From contig JAFDVU010000008.1 of NCBI GenBank assembly GCA_018268835.1, positions 1 through 64,000 on the forward strand: a stretch of 64,000 bases of DNA, given 5' to 3'. This document shows positions 1-9,500 of this stretch, one piece after another. Source of the DNA: Acidobacteriota bacterium (GTDB taxonomy: Bacteria > Acidobacteriota > Terriglobia > Bryobacterales > Bryobacteraceae). The notes under the pieces are model-generated. The model did not search any database. It saw only the letters and a program-made list of their open reading frames with translations, and had not been told where the DNA came from. How positions within the stretch are numbered: position 1 is the stretch's first letter; the number at the start of each line of letters is the position of its first letter. The translations under genes were made by a program, and so were the position numbers.

Positions 1-360
1 GCCATCCTGGCGCTGGTGGTTTCGGTGGTCGGGGTTTACGGTACCGTCAACTATTCCGTAACTCGCAGGACGCACGAGATTGGCATTCGCATGGCGCTGG
101 GGGCGCAGCGCGCGAGCATCCTGGGGATGATTGTCAGGCAGGGCGCGGGGCTGGCGGCGGCAGGACTCGTTTTGGGGTTATGCGGGGCCTGGATGTCCAC
201 GCGTGCGCTGCGCACGCTCCTGTTCGGAGTGGAGCCGACGGACGGCGCCGTGTTTGCGTTTGGCGCGGGAGTGCTTCTTCTGGCGGTCCTGTTGGCCTGC
301 TATATTCCGGCGCAACGAGCGACAGAAGTCGATCCCCTGGAAGCACTCCGGCACGAATGA
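1..360 (+). CDS. ADOP/MacB-type ABC permease, C-terminal part (5' end outside window)
   Basis: The reading frame is open from base 1 and ends with TGA at 358-360, so only about 119 C-terminal residues are present. The visible part carries the end of an FtsX/MacB permease domain: the RTHEIGIRMALGAQ motif in the cytoplasmic loop after a membrane segment, two further hydrophobic segments, and the typical tail PAQRATEVDPLEALRHE. The same motif and tail end the complete permease at 3840-6362, so the two are paralogues. ADOP proteins (acidobacterial duplicated orphan permeases) are inner-membrane proteins that usually lack an adjacent ATPase, and none is visible here. Substrate unknown. Confidence 0.9.
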   Translation, partial: AILALVVSVVGVYGTVNYSVTRRTHEIGIRMALGAQRASILGMIVRQGAGLAAAGLVLGLCGAWMSTRALRTLLFGVEPTDGAVFAFGAGVLLLAVLLACYIPAQRATEVDPLEALRHE

Positions 361-428
361 CCGTCCGAGCGACGCGTCCCACTTCTCGTCTATGGCCGGC
401 GATAGAATAGGAACGAGCAGGCATCGGA

Positions 429-647
429 ATGCCCAAGCAGACGCCACCCTTCATCATGGAGCGGTACGGACGCATCGAAGAGATGGATCGATCGTTCGAT
501 ATCGCCTACTGGCAGCGCCTGGGGCCGGACGCCATCTTTGAAGCCGCCTGGCAGATGGTGGTGGACGCTCACAAGCGACTTCCCGGTGGTACCGATGAAC
601 TCCGACTTCGAAGAACTGTTGAGAGCTTTCAACGACAACAGCGTTAG
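429..647 (+). CDS. Small acidic protein overlapping a nucleotidyltransferase gene
   Basis: A 72-residue acidic protein with no recognised domain; its core runs from MDRSFDIAYWQRLG to the Arg-rich end. It overlaps the downstream nucleotidyltransferase gene by 53 bases in another frame, which implies translational coupling. The start may also be the internal ATG at 456 or 483. A TAGAAT -10-like element sits at 403-408. Small helical partners commonly sit upstream of MNT-type nucleotidyltransferases; whether this one is an antitoxin or a cofactor is inference. Confidence 0.6.
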   Translation: MPKQTPPFIMERYGRIEEMDRSFDIAYWQRLGPDAIFEAAWQMVVDAHKRLPGGTDELRLRRTVESFQRQQR

Positions 648-1029
648 GTATCTGGTGGTGGGGGGGTACGCAGTGATGCTGTACTCGGAACCACGATATA
701 CCAAGGATCTCGACATCTGGGTCGAGGCGAGTGAGGAGAACGCGCGGTGTGTGTTCCGCGCGCTCGCTGGATTCGGCGCCCCGCTCTCCGGATTGGCGCC
801 GGAAGACTTTGCCCGCGAAGGCTTCTTTTACCAGATGGGGATCCCGCCGGCACGCGTGGACATCCTCATGTCCGTCGATGGGCTTCGTTTCGACGAGGCG
901 TGGCCCAACCGGCACGAAGCTACGCTGGGCGATGTACGAACGTGGTTTATCGGGCGCCAGGATCTGATCCGCAACAAGCGTAGCACCGGCAGACACATTG
1001 ACCTGCACGACGCGGATCTGCTCGCTTAG
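595..1029 (+). CDS. MNT/DUF6036-like nucleotidyltransferase
   Basis: A 144-residue protein. The motif VVGGYAVMLYSEPRYTKDLD (residues 16-35) is the classical GG...DxD signature of the DNA polymerase beta nucleotidyltransferase fold, with the metal-binding pair in DLDIW. A third acidic position is likely in the RVDILMS strand. This fold occurs in toxin-antitoxin systems (MNT-HEPN, AbiE-type) and in antibiotic nucleotidyltransferases. The ATG at 595 is preferred over an upstream start at 538, because the family normally starts just before the short helix NSDFEELLRAF. No HEPN gene lies next to it; the overlapping small protein at 429-647 is the only candidate partner. Confidence 0.75.
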   Translation: MNSDFEELLRAFNDNSVRYLVVGGYAVMLYSEPRYTKDLDIWVEASEENARCVFRALAGFGAPLSGLAPEDFAREGFFYQMGIPPARVDILMSVDGLRFDEAWPNRHEATLGDVRTWFIGRQDLIRNKRSTGRHIDLHDADLLA

Positions 1030-1058
1030 TCCGCGTCCTTTGCCTGCAACAGCGGTTA

Positions 1059-1064
1059 TATAAT
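1059..1064 (+). promoter_or_regulatory. Sigma-70-type -10 element TATAAT for the DUF1080 gene
   Basis: A perfect TATAAT in the 60-base gap before the TTG start at 1090. A Shine-Dalgarno AGGAGA lies at 1078-1083, six bases before that TTG. No convincing -35 box is seen at 17 bases spacing. Confidence 0.5.
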
Positions 1065-1089
1065 CAACGGGTCCGCAGGAGAATCCGAG

Positions 1090-2514
1090 TTGATCCAATC
1101 CGCCCTCTTCCGTCTCATCCCGATCGCGCTGGCTCTGTCGCTTCTGCCGTTGCAGGCCCAGCCGCTCTCCGACGCCGAGCGCGCCGCGTGGCAGAAGCTC
1201 TCGCGGCAACAGGCCGGCGCGCTGCTTCAGTTGGAATCCGAAATTCAGCCGCTCGTGCAGGCGGCCGCCGCGGCGCGCGCCGGAGTGATCGAAGCCACCT
1301 TCTCCGCGCCGCGCAGTGACGCCGCGATCCAAGCGAAGGTCGATGCTCTGAAAGCCGCGGAGATGGCGCTCGCCGGGGCCCGCGCGGCGGCCTTCGCGAA
1401 GCTGCAATCGTCACCGGAGCGGATCACGTCCGAGCAGGCTGCGAGCTTCGCCGCGATGAGCGCGGCGGGCGGACGCGGACGCGGCGGCCGTGGTGCGGCG
1501 ACCTATTCGACGCAGCAGTCTGCCGCGCTGGCGCGCATGGGCGCCGAGTTGGGTCCGCTGGCGCAAACCGTGGCCGCGGCGCGCGCGGCGCTGGCCGACG
1601 CGTCGGTGGCGACTCCGCGCAACGATACCGTGCTGCGCGCGTCCGGCGACGCCCTCGCCGCGGCTGAACTGGCGCTCGCCAAAGCGCGCGCCGAAGCCTT
1701 CGCGCGCTTGCAGCAGTCGTCCGACAAACTCGCGCCCGCGCAGGTGACCGCGCTCGTCGCCGGCGGCGGACCGGCGTCCGGCATCGCATCCCGCGGACTC
1801 GCCTTCACGCAGCCCGATCCCATCGACTTCAACGATCATAACGGCTACGTCTCGCTCTTCGACGGCTCCACTTTGAAGGGATGGGACGGCAATCCCAAGT
1901 TCTGGCGCGTGGAAGACGGCGCCATCGTGGGCGAATCCACGCCGCGGAATCCCAGCGGCAACAGTTACCTGGTCTATCGCGGCATGGAGGCCCACGACTT
2001 CACGCTCAAGTTCGAAATCAAGGTCGAGGGCAGCGGCGGCAGCGGCTTTCAGTATCGCAGCAAGACCGGGATTCCCTGGCTGGCCAACGTCGCGCTCAAC
2101 GTGATGGCCAACTCCGGTCCGGTCAATCTCAACTGGATGATGACCGGCCCGCAGGCCGACTTCTGGCCCAGCCAGGATTACACCGGCCAGTTCTATACGG
2201 AGAATCACCCCATGCGCATCATGGCCTGGCGCGGACAGGTGGTGGAAGGCGCCGGACTCGCGCCCCGCCGGCTCATGGGAATCATCGGCGACCACGCGGG
2301 GCTCAACGACCTGGTGAAGAAGAACGACTGGAACCAGTACGTTGTGATCGCGCGCGGCGGCGTGTTCCTCCACATCGTCAACGGACAGTTGATGGCGGTG
2401 ATGGTGGACGACGATCCCGCCTCCATCAACAACTGGACCGGCGAATTCGGCATCGAGATCGAAGCCACCACCAAGGTCTCGGTGCGCAACATCTGGGTGA
2501 AAAAGCTGAACTGA
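1090..2514 (+). CDS. Secreted DUF1080 (3-keto-disaccharide hydrolase-type) protein with duplicated helical N-terminus
   Basis: 474 residues. A signal peptide covers about residues 1-24 (LIPIALALSLLPLQAQ). Residues 30-125 and 143-235 are two copies of an Ala-rich helical unit (LQLESEIQPLVQAAAAARAG versus ALARMGAELGPLAQTVAAAR), joined by a GRGRGGRG linker. The C-terminal half is a concanavalin-like DUF1080 domain, beginning at GYVSLFDGSTLKGWDGNPKF and containing EDGAIVGEST and a terminal SVRNIWVKKL strand. DUF1080 domains are tied to sugar (keto-sugar) hydrolysis. The TTG start has a good AGGAGA ribosome site. The next gene, a Tat-exported Gfo/Idh/MocA oxidoreductase, begins 29 bases later, so the two may act together on a periplasmic sugar substrate (inference). 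Confidence 0.88.
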   Translation: MIQSALFRLIPIALALSLLPLQAQPLSDAERAAWQKLSRQQAGALLQLESEIQPLVQAAAAARAGVIEATFSAPRSDAAIQAKVDALKAAEMALAGARAAAFAKLQSSPERITSEQAASFAAMSAAGGRGRGGRGAATYSTQQSAALARMGAELGPLAQTVAAARAALADASVATPRNDTVLRASGDALAAAELALAKARAEAFARLQQSSDKLAPAQVTALVAGGGPASGIASRGLAFTQPDPIDFNDHNGYVSLFDGSTLKGWDGNPKFWRVEDGAIVGESTPRNPSGNSYLVYRGMEAHDFTLKFEIKVEGSGGSGFQYRSKTGIPWLANVALNVMANSGPVNLNWMMTGPQADFWPSQDYTGQFYTENHPMRIMAWRGQVVEGAGLAPRRLMGIIGDHAGLNDLVKKNDWNQYVVIARGGVFLHIVNGQLMAVMVDDDPASINNWTGEFGIEIEATTKVSVRNIWVKKLN

Positions 2515-2543
2515 TCCGGCGCTCACTGAGTTACTGTGAGCGT

Positions 2544-3830
2544 ATGCAGAACCGGCGGAGCTTTCTTGCCGGCGGTGCGGCCCTGGCATTGGGCCGCTCC
2601 GTCCAGGGCGCGAATGAGCGTCCCACGCTCGGGTTGATCGGCGGTCGCAATCAGGGACGCGGCGTGGCGCTGCGCGCGATTCAGGCCGGAGCGGAGATCA
2701 AGACCTTCTGCGATCTCGATCCGGCCATTCTCGAAAAGACCGGCGGCGACATCGCCAAAGCACAGGGCAGGGCACCCGGCTTCGAAAAGGATTTCCGCCG
2801 CGTGCTCGACGACAAATCCATCGACGCGGTGGTGATCGCGACACCCGACCACTGGCACGCACGAATCGCCATCATGGCCTGCCAGGCGGGCAAGGACGTG
2901 TACTGCGAGAAGCCGATGACGCAATCCATTCGCGACGGCCAGATGGTGCGCGACGCGGCGCGCAAGTACAACCGCGTCTTCCAGGTGGGCACACAGCGGC
3001 GCAGCAGCGAGGCGTTCCGCCAGGCGGTGGAGTACGTCGCCGCCGGAAAGCTCGGGAAGGTCTGCGAGATGAAGGCGTGGATCCACCAGGTGCGGCCGCC
3101 GCTGAAGCAGCAACCGGGCGCCGCGCCGCCGCCGGGCGTGGATTACGATGTGTGGCTCGGCCCGGCGCCGAAGCGCGCCTTCGACGCGAACCGCTTCCAC
3201 TACAACTGGCGCTTCTTCTGGGATTACGGCAACAGCGAGATCGGCAACCAGGGCATCCACGTGCTGGATGTCGCCATGTGGGCCATCCAGAAGATGAAGG
3301 GCGTCGAGCACTCGCTGCCCGACCGTGTCTCCGCGACCGGCGGCATCTACTGGCTCGACGACGGCAAGGAAGTGCCCGACACCCAGATCGTGAACTTCCA
3401 CTACCCCGACCTGCTGCTCAGCTTCGAACTCCGCAGCTTCGCGCACGATCACCAGTTGCACCAGGGCGCGCTGCGCGGCCAGCCGACCGATTTCTACACC
3501 GCGTTCTACGGCACGGACGGCACCCTGATGGTCACGCAAAGCGGCTCGAAGGTGTACTTCAAGGATGGCTCGCCGGGACCCGAAGTGAAGGGCGTGCCGG
3601 AGACGCACGAGCGCAATTTCCTGGAGTGCATCAAGTCGCGCGAAAAGCCGAATTCGGACGTGGAGATCGGCCGGCTGAGCACCACCCTCTGCCACCTGGG
3701 CAACATTTCCTACCTGCTGGGCCGCGACGTGAAGTTCGACGCGAAGACGGAGACGTTCCCCGGCGATGCGGCGGCAAATCGCATGTTGACGCGCGCGCAC
3801 CGCGAGCCGTACGGCGTCCCCAGGGTGTGA
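2544..3830 (+). CDS. Tat-exported Gfo/Idh/MocA family oxidoreductase
   Basis: 428 residues. The N-terminus has a twin-arginine signal (NRRSFLAGGAALALG, residues 3-17). It is followed by a Rossmann NAD(P) domain with GLIGGRNQGRG at 30-40, the EKP motif at 122-124 and the conserved His of the substrate domain in NQGIHVLDVAMW (H239). These are hallmarks of NAD(P)-dependent sugar or inositol dehydrogenases of the Gfo/Idh/MocA superfamily. ATG at 2544 is chosen because it begins the Tat signal; the frame is open further upstream but there overlaps the DUF1080 gene. Export by Tat would carry the folded, cofactor-loaded enzyme to the periplasm. The exact sugar substrate cannot be read. Confidence 0.92.
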   Translation: MQNRRSFLAGGAALALGRSVQGANERPTLGLIGGRNQGRGVALRAIQAGAEIKTFCDLDPAILEKTGGDIAKAQGRAPGFEKDFRRVLDDKSIDAVVIATPDHWHARIAIMACQAGKDVYCEKPMTQSIRDGQMVRDAARKYNRVFQVGTQRRSSEAFRQAVEYVAAGKLGKVCEMKAWIHQVRPPLKQQPGAAPPPGVDYDVWLGPAPKRAFDANRFHYNWRFFWDYGNSEIGNQGIHVLDVAMWAIQKMKGVEHSLPDRVSATGGIYWLDDGKEVPDTQIVNFHYPDLLLSFELRSFAHDHQLHQGALRGQPTDFYTAFYGTDGTLMVTQSGSKVYFKDGSPGPEVKGVPETHERNFLECIKSREKPNSDVEIGRLSTTLCHLGNISYLLGRDVKFDAKTETFPGDAAANRMLTRAHREPYGVPRV

Positions 3831-3839
3831 GCGGCGCGT

Positions 3840-6362
3840 TCACTCGTAGCGCAGCGCGACCATGGGATCCACGCGGGTAGCGCGGCGCGCCGGGACGAGC
3901 CCGGCGGCGGCGGTGATGGCGAGGAGGAGCGCGACCGAACCGACGATGCTGCGCGGATCCTGCGGCGTCAGCCCGTAGAGATAAGTCTTCACCAGGCGGG
4001 TGAGCGCGAACGCCGCGGGCAGCCCCACGGCACCGCCGATTCCGACCATCCACACCACTTCGCGCAGCACCAGCCAGAGCACTTCGCCGGCTTGCGCGCC
4101 CAGAGCCATGCGGATGCCGATTTCGCGCACGCGGCGCGCCACCGAGTGGGCCATCACGCCGTAGAGTCCGACCGCGGCGAGCAGCAGCGCGAGCGTGCCG
4201 AAGAAGCCGCAGAGCGTGGTCAACATACGCTCCTGCGCGATGTTGTTATCGAACTGCTCGGCCATGGTCAGGGTTTGCAGCACCGGGATCGCGGGATCCA
4301 GCGCCGCCGCTTCGCCGCGGATCGCGCCGGCGATGCGCTCGGGATCGGCGTTGGTGCGTACTACCAGGGTGCGCGAGCCGGCGCCGTCGCGCCACGCCGG
4401 TACGTAAATCATGGGTTCGGTGGCCTCACGCACGCCGAAGTACTTCGCATCCTTGACCACACCGACGATCTCGAAGGAATCCTCCATGGTGAACTTGTCT
4501 TCGCGGCAGAGCCGTCCGCCCAGCGGCGAGCGGCCCGCGAAGAAGCGTTTCGCGAAACTCTGGTTGACGATGACGACGTGCGGCCCGGCGCGCTTCACCG
4601 CGGGATCGGGCTTGGGCGTGGGATCGGGCGTGGACACGGGGCTGTCCTGGTCCCGGAAGTCGCGGCCGGCGATCAGCGGGATTCCCATGCTCTCGAAGAA
4701 GCGCGGACCCACCGCGTTGAAATCCACGTACGGCTTTTCGTCCGGTTTGAACTCGTAGCCCAGCACGCGAATGTCCCCGTTCCAGCGCGAGTTCGATAGA
4801 GGCGTGATGCTGGCGAGGCTGGCGGAACGCACCTCGGGCCACGATGACACTTTCGCGATCAGGCGCTGGTAGTAATCGCGCAGCCGTTGGCCCTGGTAGC
4901 CGCTGGCCTGCGGATTGATGTTGACGAGCAGCACGCGGTCGCGCCGGAAACCGGGATCCAGGGTCTCCAGGTTGCTCAGGCTGCGCACGAAGAGTCCCGC
5001 GCCGATCAATAGCAGCAGTGAGACCGCCACCTGAACCACCACCAGCACGCGGCGCAGATCGAAGCGGCTGCGGCGCGCGGCGGCGGTCTCGCTCTTAAGC
5101 GCGCCCACCAGGTTGGGACGCGTGGCTTGCAGCGCGGGCACGAGTCCGCAGACCAGGCCGGTGACCACGCTGGCCAGAAAGGCGAACCCCAGCACGCGCG
5201 GATCGGGCGAAAGGTGCAGGTCGATCGGGATCGTGCGCTTGGGCATCAGGTTCAACAGCACTTCGACTCCCCAGTAAGCGAAGGCGAGACCGGCGATGCC
5301 GCCCAGCACGCTCACCACTAGCGTCTCCATCAGCAGTTGACGGATCAGGCGGCCCCGTCCGGCGCCGATCGCCAACCGCACCGCGATTTCTTTCTGGCGC
5401 CCCGCCGCGCGCGCGAGCAACAGGTTGGCCACGTTCGCGCAGGCGATGAGCAGCACCAACCCGACCACAATCATGAGCACCGTGAGCGGACGCGAAAACT
5501 GGTTGCGGAAGTACGACCACCCGCCACTGCCCGGAACCACGGTCATGCGGTTGTAGTTCGCGTACTCTTTGTCGTAGGAGGGCAGCGGTTTGTATTCGGG
5601 GTCGGCTTTGAGGATCTGTTGCCACAGGACGTTGAGTTCCGCGGCGGCGGATTGGATCGTGGTTTCCGGCTTGAGCCGCCCCATCACGGTGAGCCACCAC
5701 CAGTGCCGCGTGTTCCATCCGTCGGCCGGTGGGTTCAGCGTGGGCATCATCACGATCGGCACGAAGATATCGCTGTGGCTGCCTACCGAGATGCCGTGAA
5801 AACCGCGCGCGGCCACCCCGATGACGGTGAACGGCACGCCATTGAGCGTGATCTTGCGGCCGAGCACGTTCGGGTTGCCGGCGAAGCGCCGCTGCCAGAG
5901 ATCCCAGGAGAGGATGGCCAGGGGATGCGCGCCCTCGATGACGTTGTCCGCGGAGGTGAAGAGGCGGCCGATGGCCGGGGGCACGCCAAGCATGCTGAAG
6001 TAATTGCCGGAGACGCGCGCGCTGGGCACGACCTCGGCGGTGGCGCCCTTCTCGCCGGACACCGCGAACGCGACCGCGGCGCCTTCGCTGGACGCGAGCA
6101 CGTCCGAGTAGGACTTGTTGTGGTCGCGGATGAAGCGGTAGTCCGGGTAGTTGAAACTGGCGGACGGCTTCTCCGGGTTGCGCGCCAGCACCACGAGTTG
6201 CTGTGGTGAGCGCGCCGGCAGCGAGCGCAAAACCACGTAATCGATCAGGGTGAAGATCGCGGTGTTGGCGCCAATGCCGAGCGCGAGCGAGAGGATCGCC
6301 ACCGCGGCGAAGGAGCGGTTTTGCGCGAGGACGCGCAGGGCGTAGCGAATGTCCTGGAGCAC
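3840..6362 (-). CDS. ADOP family ABC transporter permease (MacB/FtsX type)
   Basis: 840 residues. Layout is duplicated MacB periplasmic core plus FtsX permease: MLQDIRYALRVLAQNRSF, first membrane segment (about 20-42), periplasmic domain, three membrane segments from about 280 to 400 (with REKxxRxALGA-like QKEIAVRLAIGAGRGRLIRQ), a second periplasmic region, and a final permease block with VREIGIRMALGAQ and the tail VDPMVALRYE. No ATPase gene is adjacent, as is typical for these acidobacterial orphan permeases. It is convergent with the oxidoreductase gene (9 bases apart). Substrate unknown; known relatives MacB and LolCDE-type transporters act mechanically on periplasmic cargo. Confidence 0.93.
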   Translation of the reverse strand: MLQDIRYALRVLAQNRSFAAVAILSLALGIGANTAIFTLIDYVVLRSLPARSPQQLVVLARNPEKPSASFNYPDYRFIRDHNKSYSDVLASSEGAAVAFAVSGEKGATAEVVPSARVSGNYFSMLGVPPAIGRLFTSADNVIEGAHPLAILSWDLWQRRFAGNPNVLGRKITLNGVPFTVIGVAARGFHGISVGSHSDIFVPIVMMPTLNPPADGWNTRHWWWLTVMGRLKPETTIQSAAAELNVLWQQILKADPEYKPLPSYDKEYANYNRMTVVPGSGGWSYFRNQFSRPLTVLMIVVGLVLLIACANVANLLLARAAGRQKEIAVRLAIGAGRGRLIRQLLMETLVVSVLGGIAGLAFAYWGVEVLLNLMPKRTIPIDLHLSPDPRVLGFAFLASVVTGLVCGLVPALQATRPNLVGALKSETAAARRSRFDLRRVLVVVQVAVSLLLLIGAGLFVRSLSNLETLDPGFRRDRVLLVNINPQASGYQGQRLRDYYQRLIAKVSSWPEVRSASLASITPLSNSRWNGDIRVLGYEFKPDEKPYVDFNAVGPRFFESMGIPLIAGRDFRDQDSPVSTPDPTPKPDPAVKRAGPHVVIVNQSFAKRFFAGRSPLGGRLCREDKFTMEDSFEIVGVVKDAKYFGVREATEPMIYVPAWRDGAGSRTLVVRTNADPERIAGAIRGEAAALDPAIPVLQTLTMAEQFDNNIAQERMLTTLCGFFGTLALLLAAVGLYGVMAHSVARRVREIGIRMALGAQAGEVLWLVLREVVWMVGIGGAVGLPAAFALTRLVKTYLYGLTPQDPRSIVGSVALLLAITAAAGLVPARRATRVDPMVALRYE

Positions 6363-6425
6363 GGCAATTAGACGCGCCGGCAGCGAATCGGTTGGGAAAG
6401 TAATGGCCTGTCAGGGCGCGGCATG

Positions 6426-6447
6426 GTAGCGTCGGCCTCCGGCCGAC
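6426..6447 (+). repeat. Short dispersed hairpin element, copy 1
   Basis: GTAGC followed by a perfect 7-base stem around a TCC loop (GTCGGCC-TCC-GGCCGAC). It lies in the 173-base intergenic region 6363-6535, which holds no supported gene. A second copy with compensating stem changes lies at 55528-55549 on the other strand. Confidence 0.55.
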
Positions 6448-6535
6448 CTTTGGATCGAGCCGCAATCCGCGCCAGTGTGCCCCAAGCGCCCGGGTTTTTC
6501 GTCCCTGCATTCGCCGGCCGGCCGGGAGTTCCGCG

Positions 6536-9500
6536 CTATCCCCCGAATCCAAATCTCTGCCGCGGTGGAGGCGGCGGCGCGCCGGTGGTCTTCAGCGGCT
6601 TCAATTCCGTGCCTTCGATGGATTTGTTGTACGCCGGCACATCTTTGTCCATGACGGACTGGTACTCGGCCTTCACCTTCGCCAGGGTCTTCTCCAGGTC
6701 CAACACGAGGCCGATGCCGGTTTCGGTCGCGCCCCAATCGCCGGACCCCTGCACGTCGCCCGCGCCGGTGCCGATTTCGCCGTTCAACCACAGGAAGTTC
6801 TGATACAAGTTGTACGCGGTCTGGAAATACTTATCGTCGCTGAGCGCGTCGGCGCGCGTGATGAGCTGGTATTCCACGTCCTCCAGCTTCCTGTTGATTC
6901 CGGCGATGAGAGCGATCAGGTTCGCCTTGCCCGCGTTGGCCCTGGTTTCGTCTTCGAGTTGCCGCCGCATCCACTCGAGCTGATTGGTCATGTTGCTGAC
7001 CTGCGTGATGTCCTCGCGCACCTTCAACTGCAGGCGCACGCTGGATTGGAGCGCGGCATCGTCCGCGTGGCTGTCCGGAGTGCGCAGGATGGTGAGGGGC
7101 TGTGTGTACGACTGCCCGTCCACGGTCATGCGCAGCGTGTATTGACCGGGCGCCGCGATGGGGCCCACCTCCGCCTGCGCCAGGCCCCAGTGCGTGATCG
7201 GGCGCGTGTCCTGTCCCTGGAAGCGCGGCTCCTCCCAGATGTGCGGATTCTCCGGCGGCGTGGTGCGCAGAGCCACCAGCGGCGGCGCGTCGTAGCGCAG
7301 GTCCCACGCGGTCCGGTTGAGGCCGGGCTTAGCGGCGATGCCGGACAGCTTCTTCACCAGTTGCCCCCTGGAATCGAGGACCTCCAGTTCCACCGGCTTC
7401 GCGGGCGCGGCCTTGAGCCAGAAGCTGAACAGCGCGCGCGCCTGTCCGCGCACGATGCGGTACGCCGGACGCGGCGCCACCAGTTTCGCGGCGGGCGCGG
7501 AGGCATCCGCCGTGCTCAATTCCATCACGCCCTGCTCCAGCGGCGTGATGTCTTCCATGATGTACATGCCGCGCCCGTAGGTGGAGACCACCGCGTCGTG
7601 CGCCTGCTTCTGGATCACGATCCAACTCACCGGTGCGGCGGGCAACCCTTCCCGGAACTGCTTCCAGTGCGCGCCATCATCCAGCGAGTAATAGAGCGCG
7701 TTGCCGGTGCCCGCGAACAGGTTTCCTTTCCGGTTGGGGTTTTCGGCAATTACGCGCGCGTAGGTCAGCGGCCCGCCGTGCGGAAGACCGTCGCTAATTT
7801 TGGTCCAGGTCCTGCCGTAGTCGGTGGTCCTGTAGAGGAAGGGATCGCGATTGTCCATCAAATGGAAATCGACCGCGAGGTAAGCCGTCCCGGCATCAAA
7901 GTGGGACGGCTCAATCTTGGACACGGTCCCCCAGGCCGGCAGCCCGGTGATGTTCTTGGTGACATCATTCCAGGTTTTGCCGCCGTCCTTCGTGTACCAA
8001 ACCTTTCCATCGTTGGTGCCCGCCCAGATGAGGCCCTTCTGGACGTCTGAGGGCGCGATGGAAAATACAACCTCGCCATAAAATTGTCCCAAATTATCGC
8101 CGACGATGCCTCCCGAAGAAACGATGCGGCTCGGATCCCTGGTGGAAAGGTCGGGCGAGAGTTCGCTCCAACTCACGCCGCCGTTGGTGGTGCGCAGGAT
8201 CATCTGGCAGCCGTAGTAGACGGTGTTGTGATCGAAGGGATCGATAGCCAGCGGCGGGGTCCAGTGACAGCGATACTTCACCTGGTTGGGCGCGGCATCC
8301 AGCGTGTGCAGCCATGGGCTCACCGAGCGCGCCATTTTGGTGCGCGCGTCGTAGCGCGTCACTTCGTTGCCGTAACAGGTGGCCCACACGATGTTGCTGT
8401 CGGTGGGGTCGGGGATGGTGAAGCCGGATTCGCAGCCGCCCAGGCCGTGTTCCCACTGTCCGCCGCCTCCGCCGCGTCCGAAGCCGCCGCGTCCGGCGCT
8501 CATGCCGGGCACGTTGGGGCCGGCCTCGACCACGTTGCTGGGCCCGCGCATGGTGCCGTCGTCCTGCATGTTGCCGTAGATCTTGAAGGGCACGTCGTTA
8601 TCCACGGCGACGTGATAGATCTGCCCGATCGGCAGCGTGACGCGGTTCGAGGTACGCCCGTGATCGGTGGTCATGTACATGCCGCCATCGTGCGTGACCA
8701 GGATGCGATTGCCGTCCGTCGGATCGATCCAGATGTTGTGCGTGTCGCCGCCCCATGGCCGCGTGGTGAAGCTCTTGCCGCCGTCGTCGGAAATCCAGAA
8801 GGAAGAGTTGGCCACCAGCACTTCATCCGGGTTGGAGGGCGAGACGTCGAGGTGGATGTAGTAGCCGGCGCGTCCGATGAGGGCGCGCTGCCAGTTGACG
8901 ACGGCCCAGTTTTCGCCGGCGTCGTCGCTGCGCCACAGCGAGCCCTGGTCGGCGGTTTGAATGAGCGCGTATACCCGCTTGGGGTTGCTGGGCGCGATCT
9001 TGACATCGATCTTGCCCACGGGCGATTTGGGCAATCCGGCGGCGGCGCGCTTCCAGGTGTCGCCACCATCGTGCGAAACGAACACGCCGCTGCCGGGTCC
9101 GCCGCTGAACATGGCGTAGGTGTGCATCACGGCCTGCCACGTGCCGGCGACCAGAAAGTCGGGATCGTTGGGATCCATGGTGAGCCCGCTACAGCCGGTA
9201 TCCTCGTTGACGGAGAGCACCTGCTTCCAGGTCCGGCCGCCATCGGTGGTGCGGAAGACGCCGCGCTCTTTCTGCGGTCCGGTCATGCGTCCGGCGACGC
9301 AGGCGTAGACCGTGTCCGGCTTCTTGGGATGAATCAGGATGCGTCCGATGCGCCCGCTCTCGACGAGCCCCATGTTCTTCCAGGTCGCGCCGGCGTCCGT
9401 GGATTTGTAGATGCCGTCGCCCTGCATGTCGCTGTCGCGGATGGCGCAGGCTTCGCCGGTGCCGGCCCACACCGTCTTCGGGTCGGAGGGCGCGACCGCG

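Noticed and set aside
62..541. Overlapping frames around the permease 3' end
   Set aside because: Arg/Trp/Pro-rich shadows of the ADOP permease tail with no start signals.
6423..6803. Plus-strand open frame starting in the 6363-6535 gap
   Set aside because: It runs into the antisense of the propeller gene and shows no protein-like pattern; the gap holds only the small hairpin element.
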